Source: Primula veris
Lineage: Eukaryota; Streptophyta; Magnoliopsida; Ericales; Primulaceae
Assembly: GCA_963682055.1 (NCBI GenBank)
Contig: OY821742.1
Span: 32,335,060 to 32,399,059, forward strand
DNA: 64,000 nt
Direction of reading: 5' to 3'
Within the stretch, counting starts at the first letter, position 1. Every line of letters starts with the position of its first letter. Positions 33,815 through 43,259 of the stretch are shown in pieces. A program made the position numbers and the translations under genes. Below the pieces are notes generated by a model, which made no database searches, had not been told where the DNA came from, and saw nothing but the letters and a program-made list of their open reading frames with translations.

Positions 33815-35266
33815 TGCGAAAGTGTCCTCGTGGGCTTTCCTTTAAATAATTTGACACTTTTATTATTAGGGTTTACGTATGAGAAGTTTTGAGCTGTCAT
33901 TGAATGAGTTATCTATACCTTATTAAATTGATACTGTTGAACAATCCAGGTGGTGGCCGTTCCATCATAAGCTTATACTGATGAGACATGCCAAGTGTGA
34001 CCGGCACGGGCAACTCTTTTTATGTCAAAGCATTTGTAGTTTTCCTCAAAATTTAATACCACTTTACCCAATAGATAACAACTAGTTAAGCAGTTTTATG
34101 GGGGGTCTTTCCCACACTTTTTCACCAAGGGTTGAGCTTAAAGTTATAAATATAATTTTTTTTTGTTAGAAGCAAAAAGAGCAGAATGAATTGGAGGAAA
34201 TCTATCTTAAATTGTTTATCTACTCCTGACAAAGTTTACAAGATTGGTAACAAGTTATAAGTTGCTCTCATTTAATAGAGATATCTTAGTTCGAATGCTA
34301 AACATGCTTCAGCAAATTGGGACTTTATTGAGAACGGCTAATTGGTTACCAAGGTTTCATTAAATTCAATGTTATCTGGCTTATTTGCTAACAGGAGTAG
34401 TTGTTACTGAGAAAAATGGCTTTTTAGCTAAAAGAAACTTCATAGGCTGGTTCCTAAATTGTGTCATTTTAGCAATTCTGCCTTGTACATAATTTTTTCG
34501 TTTTTGGTTTCATGGTTTGTGCATGCTACACTATTTAATCCGTGCTTATATATACGTACTATATTGAAGTTTTTGAGTAAACCAATCATCTCATTTTAGA
34601 CAAGAATAAGGTTCTGGAAATTTAGCCCATATATTTATAATTTATCTATCCCAGAAGAAGAAATAAAATACCTAAGCTAAAATGATAGTCAAATGCATGA
34701 CTGGCTTACAAATACAAGAAGTTTAAAGCAATTACACTAACTGGTTTGGGTTCAGATTCTTGAAGTACTTATAATTAGTATTTTGTTTATCAATTCGAGT
34801 TTTTATGTATGTGTCTGCATTCTTCAACATCTAATAGATGCTTACGAATTTTTACCATGTGCAAGAGCCGAAAAGAAACTACTCATTTATAGTTATTTAT
34901 ATATTTGACTAGAAATTGTGAAACTGTGGTGATGATAGTGTAGGTAATTCTTAATTCAATATGTTTTTTTTTAATCTGACTGTTATTTGTTTTATTGACC
35001 TATTGAGGAGATGGATGATCAAAATGCTAAATGAATGCTGTAGATAACTTTTATGGTGATATTGGTTTTTTCTTTAATATAACTATTGTTTTTAATTTTA
35101 TACGGTCTCTTAACATTTTGTTCACTTTCCTTGTTGTGACTAACTTTTGCTCTTTCTGCTTTTTTTCTCAGGATTTGCAAATTTGTATAGTGGGAAGAGC
35201 TGGATTTGAAACTTGGCCATCCGTAGCAGTTTTTTAGCATGACTTACTAAACTTTTAGTTTAATAA
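33815..35266. other. Downstream flank of F-box B, non-coding
   Basis: Patches match the 3' flank of the intact F-box gene: 33968-34015 resembles 56500-56545, and 34405-34550 resembles 57213-57360. The second match occurs again at 38320-38460. No open frame has recognisable protein features; those near 35019-35240 on both strands overlap each other and look random. Confidence 0.55.
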
Positions 35267-35689
35267 CATTATAATAAACTTAAGAATTATAGATAATTTT
35301 TTTAGAAACAATCAAATTATGTTTTCGAATGGTAAATTTTCGGGACAAAAATAATATTTTATATAAAAAAATGATTTTTTGGTCCACAAATTAAACTTTT
35401 AGGCAAATAATTTGAAAAAAAATTGTGTTCAAACACAATCACAAAATGGTAAATTTAATTTAGTCTCAAAAAGTATTTGAAGACAAATTTTAATTGTGTG
35501 CTTATGTTCGTATGAGATTGTGTTTAGAGACAAAAAAAAATCAAACTATGTGCCTAAAATTTAAATTTGTGGACAAAAAAATTATTTAAGTGTGTAAAAT
35601 ATTTTTTTAATTCCGAAAATTTAGTATTTACAGATAAAATTTGATTGATTCTAAAAATATTATCTCTAATTCTTAAGTTTATTGTAGTG
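35267..35689. mobile_element. CACTA-type MITE, 423 bp
   Basis: The left end is CATTATAATAAACTTAAGAA and the right end's complement is CACTACAATAAACTTAAGAA. The inverted ends match over about 30 bp with few changes. A 3-bp duplication, TAA, flanks both sides (35264-35266, 35690-35692). Inner parts are also loosely inverted around GACAAAAA...TTTGTCTC-like blocks, so it may fold back on itself. No coding sequence. Confidence 0.85.
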
Positions 35690-37658
35690 TAAGCATACTG
35701 TTTTTAAGTCGTTAAAATTCGAAAGATTTATTTCTTCTTTAATTATTTCTATTTGTATTTGTTTGATTTGATAGTCATGACTTGTAGACTTATGAAGCAC
35801 ATTCGTCTTTGTAATACGTTGGTGCACAAGATTATAGCCGATTCTAAATTTTTGGAATAAAGTCATGATGATGTTGTTGGACAAGATAAATTAGTTAAGC
35901 TATGTTCTGACATTGTCTTTTGATTTTATGTTAAATTATAAAACCATTGACATTATGTTTTAATTCTTTTGAAAATTAACCAGACACGATGGTACTTTCC
36001 AAGCTGAATGACGATGAAGTACAATGTTGAAGAGAAAGCGGTGGACAAGTACTCACAGAAAGGGACAGATGGTACTTTCCAAGATTAATTGTTATAAAAT
36101 ACTCCAAATGTTTCCCTTTATTTCTTTTATAACCTTTATTATTTTATTTTTATTTAGTTGTGTTATGTTTGTAATAAGATCTTCATGGTGAAGTGTTTTA
36201 ATACCATAAGGATAAATTAACAAAACATATTACTTTTGAAACTAAATTAACGAAAACATACCTAAAAATTTCTAATTAACAAAAACATACTCAAAATTTC
36301 ATACCCTAATTTCAAAAGTTCATACCTTTATTTCAAAAGTTCATACGCTAATTTGAATATTTCATACCCTTGTTCCAAAAGTTCATACCCTTATTTCAAA
36401 AGTTCATACCATAATTTGTATTTTTCATACCCTTATTCCAAAAGTTCATACTCTAATTTGTATATTTCATACCCTTATTTTAAAAGTTCATACCCTTATT
36501 TCAAAGGTCATACCCCAATTTGTATATTTCATACACTTATTCCAAAAGTTTATACCCTTATTTTAAAAGTTCATAACCTAATTTGAATTTTTCATAAACT
36601 TATTACAAAAGTTAATACACTTATTTCAAAAGTTCATATCCTGATTTGTAGAATTCACCATTATTTTCAAAATGCATAACCCAATTTAAATAATTCATAT
36701 CCTTACTTACATAATTCATATATATAATTTTCAACTTCATACCATTAATTCACATAATTCATACACTTATTTTTCAACATTATACACTAATTAACAAATA
36801 CAACTCTTACCCGTCATTCGATCTCGAACTATCACGTCATCGTCGTGACCTCTCATTCAACGATCGCAGCTCCGTCGACATCAAACTCGAGTTTTCGATC
36901 TCGCTCTATATGCTCACCTCTCATTCCTACAGATGTGTACGTTTCAATCTCCAGGAAAAAGAGAGATCGGATAGAGATGGAGGAGAAAAAAAAGATCGAA
37001 AAAATAGAGTAATGATGGAGAGAGAGATCAAAAAAAAGAACAAGTATGAGAGATCGGAGAGAGTGAGAAGAAGGAGAGAGATTGGAGGGAGAGAGAAGAA
37101 TGAGAGAGAGATTGGAGAGAGGGTGAGAGGATGAGAGATTGAAAGGATGAGAGGGAGAGATGAAAGAGATTGAGAGAAATGAATCAGTTTTTTTGTTTCT
37201 TATTAATTATTAATTGAAGTTATATTTTTGATAATTTAACTTTTAATGGTATATTTTTGTTAATATAATAGGTGTAGTGTATGTTTATGTTAATTGCCCA
37301 AAAATCAATTAGGGGCTACAACCCACTTCTAATTAAAAATAAAATAAAAAATACACGAAACATGACTCAAGTCATGTGGACCACTTTTAATCGGCAGTGA
37401 TCTTTCTATCAATTTAGACACACTTTTTAGTATTCTAAAATGTGTTACTTGGGTATATAGAACATTTAAATAGGACTGCTTTTGTATTGTTTCGAAATTG
37501 GAACCGTAAAAAAACGTTCATATTTTAGAATTAGGAACACTTTTATGATGTTCCAAGAAACTAGCATATCACTTTTAAACACCATTTTATTTATGTTTCA
37601 AAATATATTAGGAACACTTTATTTGTGTTCCAGAAAGGTCATATTGATGTAGTGCCAG
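35690..37658. other. Non-coding region with minisatellite and GA-rich segment
   Basis: No gene is supported. The region contains the TTCATACCCT minisatellite (36300-36790), a GAGAGA-rich stretch (36950-37180) and flanking AATTAACAAAAACATAC-type motifs at both sides (about 36215-36290 and 37215-37300, inverted). Together these may mark an unclassified element of about 1.1 kb. At 37600-37655 the sequence AGGAACACTTTATTTGTGTT...GATGTAGTG resembles a CACTA-type terminus with subterminal repeats, but no matching partner end was found. Confidence 0.5.
36300..36790. repeat. Minisatellite of TTCATACCCTTATTTCAAAAG-type units
   Basis: About 18 degenerate copies of a ~21-30 bp unit alternate between TTCATACCCTTATT(T/C)CAAAAG-like and TTCATACCCTAATTTGTAT-like forms. 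Translation gives SYPYFKS-type repeats, but the units are not a constant multiple of three and the frame decays, so I treat it as DNA repeat only. Confidence 0.85.
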
Positions 37659-38340
37659 TAGGGATGACCTTTTTATACCGATTTGTGTCAACCGACCAAT
37701 TTTTGAACCGAACCAAACAAGTTGGTACCGAAAGTTCGGTATACCGACTTTTCGGTACGCTACAACCGAACCAAACTTTTAAAGTTGGTTCGGTTTCGGT
37801 ATCCATTTCATATGTTTGGTATAATACCGAACCAAAGCAAACATTAAAATTATAAAATATATACAAATTTACACATAGTCATAACTTACAAATAAATAGT
37901 CTTACTTTAGTTTAATTTTACTTACGACTTATTTTTATATTTATGAAGTAAAATACAATAATTTCGTGTTTCTCCAGTTTCTTATCTCATATTTTAAAAT
38001 AATTCTTATTTTATTAATATTTACTATTTTAATCAAGTTCACGATAAATGTAGCAAATATAATAATAGTTATACACATTTTATTTTTTATAAAGTTTTTT
38101 GCTATTTTATTGTTAGTAATAATAGTAATGTTTCGGTATAAAATGGAAAATCGAATGTACCAATCGAAAAACTGAGTATACCGAACTTTCGGTATACTGA
38201 CTTTTTCGGCTCGATTATGGTATAATTTTTTTCAAGCCCAATAAGTTTGGTTCGGTATTGGTATATGATCAAAAAAGTCAATAATCTATCGAATATATGC
38301 CTAAGTGCCAGTCTATGGATGTGTATCGAATCCACCCCTA
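37659..38340. mobile_element. hAT-like non-autonomous element, 682 bp
   Basis: The termini are TAGGGATGACC and GGATTCGAATCCACCCCTA-type; the right end reads CCACCCCTA, giving TAGGGRTGR inverted ends. A perfect 8-bp duplication, AGTGCCAG, lies at 37651-37658 and 38341-38348. The interior has many ACCGAAC and TTCGGTA motifs, similar in style to the MITE at 3897. A third AGTGCCAGTCTATGGATG copy sits inside the right end at 38304-38321, so the original right end may have been at 38303. No coding function is visible. Confidence 0.7.
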
Positions 38341-38348
38341 AGTGCCAG

Positions 38349-38592
38349 TCTATGGATGCTGAAAGAAACTCTATTGATTGGTTACTAAATTGTGTCATTT
38401 TGACAAATCTGCATTGTTTATCATTTCTTTTTTGATTTCATGGTATGTGCTACACTTTTTATTTCGTTTTTGTTCTGGATGCTTTTAGTTAGTTAAACTT
38501 GGATAACTTCTATGATAGTTAATCTTAACTTGTTCTCCTAAGGTGTCAAAGCATGAAAGTTAGAGAGATAAAAGATTAATCTCTTGTGTTTA
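38349..38592. other. Copy of the F-box 3' flank
   Basis: TCTATGGATGCTGAAAGAAA and the CTAAATTGTGTCATTTTGAC block match 57250-57470 downstream of F-box A', in the same orientation. No coding content. Confidence 0.6.
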
Positions 38593-39549
38593 GCTATATG
38601 CTCAGTTTAGCTATCTGTTCCGAAATTGTATTTACATATTTACAATAATTCTATTATTTTTTCAATAACAAAAGCATTTAGTAATCCATTAAAAGTATAT
38701 GCCTCAACTGCAAATTTATCTATGCCAAGTGTGGCTCGAAACTTTATAAAAATTGATTTGGGAAAAAACCCTATTTCATAGAGTGAGAATAGGGTATGAT
38801 GATTCTGAGAGATTTCGGCAACTGATTACCACAACCTTTCTAGTTATTGTTCGTATTGTTAAAAGTAAGGCTATCATAAGAAGGATTGTCTCTTCTTAAA
38901 AAAACCCAAAGGAGAAACTCAAGATGAAGCAAAAGTTGAGAATCAAAAGGAAGTACAAGCAAAGCAAAACCGAAACAAAAAATTAAAGCAACATATAATA
39001 ATGAGTAACAGACCAAATTACGGATGCGATAAGAATAAACTTTCCCAAACTCACAAAAATAAAGAGAAAAAAAATACACCAAATCTTGGGTTGAAAGGCC
39101 ATATGGTCGTGTAAATAGAAAAGAGACAACAAAAGCAAATGAAGTCAAGGTTCAAGGTGAAAAGTATTTAAAAGGCACGGAAGAAGAGAGCAAAATAAAA
39201 ATCGAAAAGGTGAAATATTGAAGAAAAAAATGAGAACACTGAAAGTGGTAAAATTAATTCACATATAGATCAAACTGATGGATGCAGGCAGCAAGCGGGA
39301 CTAGGGAGAAGTGCACTCCAGATAAACTTATCACCTATATTCGCCATTAGCCTTATTTTATTATCTGTTTGATCTTTGCATGTGGACCAAGTTGTCATAT
39401 TTTGGTTTTACTTTTATATTTTTGTTATTATTTTATCTGAATAGGGCCATATGCGTATTTATTATTCACATTATTGGTCCACGGGTCTCTCTCATGTTTT
39501 GGAGCAGGGTTAGTCACCAAACACTTTTAGTTATTCCAAATTCATCAAT
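38593..39549. repeat. Segment inverted relative to units A and A'
   Basis: This block matches about 8798-9624 (and 57730-58554) in reverse orientation, while its flanks match in direct orientation: TAGATTCAGTTTCAGTGTC follows at 39551 just as TAGATTCAATTTCAGTGTC follows at 9625. Open frames within (for example 39148-38840 minus) have no family features. Confidence 0.75.
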
Positions 39550-39944
39550 ATAGTAGATTCAGTTTCAGTGTCAAAGTCTTAGATGACTTGAAAATTCGCA
39601 TCGGCCTAATTAAGGAAGTTTCCACCCACCAACTTCTACGTATGGTTAATTAAGGAGGTTTTAACCTACACAAGATTGATAACAATTTTTAAATTAACAC
39701 GCTATACAAAGATGTATGATATTTCTCGACAGTATGATACATGAGATGTTTCACGTACGATACTTTCCGTTGTCGGTTTGAAAACTCATGATAAGTAGAA
39801 GTCCATAAAAGGGTCTTACTTTTAACGGCATTACATCGAGAAAATAGCAACTTATCAATTAAGAATCCTTTGTTTATAAGCTGCAATCCGTCTTTGATAA
39901 TTACTTGAGTCTTGAGAATACATTTTTTTTAGGGAAAAATTACA
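39550..39944. other. Non-coding spacer
   Basis: After a short match to the F-box A flank (to about 39605) the sequence is AT-rich and unrecognised. I see no gene, repeat or element in it. Confidence 0.5.
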
Positions 39945-40402
39945 TTTACTACCCCAACCTATTTGCGGTTAACGATTTGGGTACTCATCTTTCAAATTTA
40001 CCAATTTAGGTACCACACTAAATAAATTTCCAATTTAGGTACCACCGTCTTAATAAATCACGAAATCATGTCACGTGACATTTGACAAACATTAATTTGA
40101 GAGGCTAATTTGACAATTTTGCACAAAAATATGTCATCCTAGAAAAACTTTTACCCCAATTTCACACATAAAAATATTTAGCATGTAATCCAATTTTTTG
40201 TTATGTGTGAAATTAGGAAAAATATTTTTATAGGATGACATTTTTATGTAAAATTGTTAAATTAGCCTTTCAAATTAATGTTTGTCAAATGTCACGCGAT
40301 TTCGTGATTTATTAAGATGGTGGTACCTAAATTGGAAATTTATTATATAGTGTGGTACCTAAATTGAAAATTTTGAAAGGTGTGTAGCAAATGGAGTAAT
40401 AA
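39945..40402. mobile_element. Foldback MITE with ~200-bp arms
   Basis: The left arm, 39945-40170, carries CCAATTTAGGTACCACAC, TTAATAAATCACGAAATC, CATTTGACAAACATTAATTT and AATTTCACACATAA. The right arm, about 40190-40402, carries the same blocks in reverse complement and order. The loop is very short, so a single strand would fold into one long hairpin. The ends are only partly conserved and I could not fix a target duplication. Confidence 0.8.
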
Positions 40403-40700
40403 AAATAGTTAATAAATAAAAGATTAAAGTGTTTACATTTTTTCTGTCCTAGTTTTTGTCTATGTGGAAAAAGGAACACGAGAATGAGAAATAGTTTTAG
40501 GAGAGCACTATTAGGAAATAATTTACTGAATAACACTATTTGGCTTAAAAACTCATATATTTCACTTTCCTTATTTGTTCCCTTAAGGAGCTATAAACGT
40601 ATTTTTGACTTGTTATCTATTTTTTTTTTTTGTAATTTTAATTTTAAATAAAAAATTATCAGTTCTATGGTTTATAATAAAACTGAGTAGAGTAAAATTA

Positions 40701-41701
40701 GGGTTAATTATGCTTTGATGACTCATGTTTTGCCACTTTTAGGATTGGTGACCCAACTTTTAACAATCCCGTTTTAGTGACCTAAATTTATAGTTTGAGT
40801 TGTTTTATGATCCGCCGTTACATTTTTTGGATGGAAACCGTTTTGAAGTTTTAATTTAGTCCGTACAGTTTAAAATTTTACCTTAAACGCTTAAATTTTA
40901 CAAAAATTACACAAATATAAAAACACTTGTATGAAATCTTATAAAACTATCAAATGCAAATTACATCTTCATATGTAAATTGAAAAAAAAAATAATTTTT
41001 GTTAATGCAAATTTAAAAATGATATAAAATTATCAAATAACATGCTACAAATTAACTAATATAAGCTAAATCTTTTTTTTCCCGTGCTATGTAAGTTCAT
41101 TATTAAACTTTTTAAAAACTAATGAATTTTTTGAATGACGAGTCTTATGCTAAAATAAAATAAGAGTTTAATTAGATTCTAACCCATATATATTTGGTTT
41201 TATTATATCCAAATTTATTTATGTAGGATGATATTAACAAGTTTTTACTTTATTCTATGTATTTAATTATAAATGAAGAAATGAAAAAAAAATGACAAAT
41301 CATTGAAATTAAGTTGTTAGTAAGTATACTTTCAATTCAATGGCTTTGTAAAGATATATTTATATCATCTCCACTAATAGAGTTCATATGTTGTTTGATA
41401 CTTTTATTCATTTTATTTGCTAATTGTGCAACTCATTTAAACGCATGTTTTATATAAGTGTGTAATTTAAGTGAGCTTATATAAGTGTGTAATATTTACA
41501 ATTTTTAAGTGTTTATCGTTAAGTTTTAAACTATACGGGCTAAATTGAAACTTTAAAACGGTTTTCATCCAAAAAATATAACGGCGGGTCATTAAAATAA
41601 GGCAAACTATAAATTTAGGTCACTAAAACGGGATTGTAAAAAGTTGGGTCACCAATCCTAAAAGTAACCAATACACAGGTCACCAAACCGTAATTAACAC
41701 A
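40701..41701. mobile_element. Long-TIR element (Mutator-like or other), 1001 bp
   Basis: The left end is GGGTTAATTATGC with TTTTAGGATTGGTGACCC nearby; the right end carries GGGTCACCAATCCTAAAA and CGTAATTAACACA. The inverted arms extend about 230 bp on each side and include CGTTTTAGTGACC / GGTCACTAAAACG and TGGATGGAAACCGTTTT / AAAACGGTTTTCATCC. An 8-bp repeat, TAAAATTA, flanks it (40693-40700, 41702-41709). The middle (40930-41470) is AT-rich without genes. Long TIRs suggest Mutator-like; a strict 8-bp duplication would instead suggest hAT. Confidence 0.78.
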
Positions 41702-43259
41702 TAAAATTATTACATATGAGTTTGAGATAAACGGAAAACAAACTCCGCTAGTATATAAACAAACAAGGGTAACAAATTAACCCATTACAAATTAACCCAT
41801 TCTCTTTTATGTTCTTAAGCCATCCAGAGAGAGGTGCGGCTATTGGTGGGAGATTAAGGAGACAGATTAAAACTCATATTCTTGAAGGTAAATGCTTCAA
41901 TCCCTTAACATAGTATCTGACTCTGAGAAATATTAAACCAAAATGATGATGTTTAATTTTTTATGTACATAAATCATAGAAGACGGTGGTTATGATATAA
42001 AAAACATGCAACTGAAACTGAAAACAAGTTTGTGTGTTCTGCCACTTTGTTCTATATATGACCAGGTTCGAAGTTAGAAATGGTTAATGGTATGTAAATA
42101 ATTAGGTGAAATAAAAAGATAATGGGTAGCAAATCATTGTTTCTACATATTTTAATGGATATAAATGGTCAAAAAAATCACATTTTTTGTAAACATGGGG
42201 TGCCGTCACCCTTTATATATGATCCGTCTCTAGATTCCCCCTATATATGTCTAACTAGGGTTGACATAGAGTATTTATATATATTTGTCGGTAATTAACT
42301 GTTACATAATTTAGGCTCATATAAATGAAAAACATTTGTTTTTGGTTTTTTTTGTTCCTATTTACTGGTCATACACGTTAAGTATTTATATATAGAGATT
42401 ATTTTATCTTTGAGGTCATTATCATATTTCACATAGCATTGTTCAAGTATATATATATATATATACTAGTAAAATTTGCCTACTCGATATGTGCGATCTA
42501 ATATGTGTGTGTAAAACTTTATAAATCAAATAAATTCTTATCGACAAAATAAGTATTTGTAAAGAAATTATGAATTTCATATATTGCATACCTTATACAA
42601 TTTGCATACAAAAATAATGAAGAAAGGGACTGGGTGTGAAGAGGGAAAAAAAATGAGAAACAAATAACGGTTTTATTAGAACGTGAGAATGCTTGACAGT
42701 TACAGAAAGGGCAGTTTTTTTCCTATTCTTTCCATTTTTTTAATCTTTCTTTTTATAATTAATATTGGAAAAGCCACATTCTGACACGTGTATTGTAACT
42801 GCTGTTTTCGCTGTTTGCATTTAATAATAGTATAGATATATATGTATATATGTATATAAGAAAAATTCCGAAAGAAGTTATTTTATTGCGTACTCTATTA
42901 GATTACTATTAGGGTGTAACTTTTATATTTTCTTGTACAATTGTGAAAATCATTTGGTTTTTGGCTTTCTTTTTGTTCCTATTTACTTGACATACACATT
43001 AAGTAATTATAGAGACTATTTATCTTTCAGGTCATTATCATATTTGATATTTTGGATCATCCTATTTTAACCAGGTAAGTAATCTTGTAGCCTATGCCAC
43101 TCAATTTGCTCATCATAGTTGATAAAACATACATACTTTGGATAGTGATTTTTATGGTCAAAGAAATTTATAATTGAATGAAGAAGATCTTATCTATATA
43201 AACTTACACATATAAAATACACACACATGCACACACATAAAGAGACATCCACGCGTATA
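41702..43259. other. Non-coding region around a Helitron-like element
   Basis: No gene is seen. Two direct copies of a ~110-bp block sit at about 42325-42440 and 42945-43055 (TTTTTGTTCCTATTTACT, CAGGTCATTATCATATTT-like), one on each side of the Helitron-like element at 42466. Short CA and TA microsatellites are at 43200-43245 and 42448-42465. Confidence 0.55.
42466..42836 (-). mobile_element. Helitron-like non-autonomous element, 371 bp
   Basis: Read on the minus strand it starts A|TCTATACTATTATTAAATGC and ends CAAATTTTACTAG|T, so it has the TC start, the CTAG end and the A/T target of plant Helitrons. A weak inverted segment about 15 bases before CTAG (GCACATATCGAGTAGGC region) could be a decayed hairpin. 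It is too short for the Rep/helicase gene. No empty site is available here to prove the ends. Confidence 0.55.

Noticed and set aside
36353..36586. SYPYFKS-type repeat protein
   Set aside because: It is a translation of the minisatellite; unit length is not a multiple of three throughout.
36300..36790. CRISPR-like array of short repeats
   Set aside because: Units are degenerate without unique spacers, and the genome is plant nuclear.
36910..37134. Arg/Glu-rich 74-residue frame
   Set aside because: Reading of the GAGAGA-rich tract; low complexity.
37600..37655. Right end of another CACTA element (GATGTAGTG)
   Set aside because: Subterminal-like AGGAACACTTT repeats are present, but I found no matching CACTACATCAATATG left end or target duplication.
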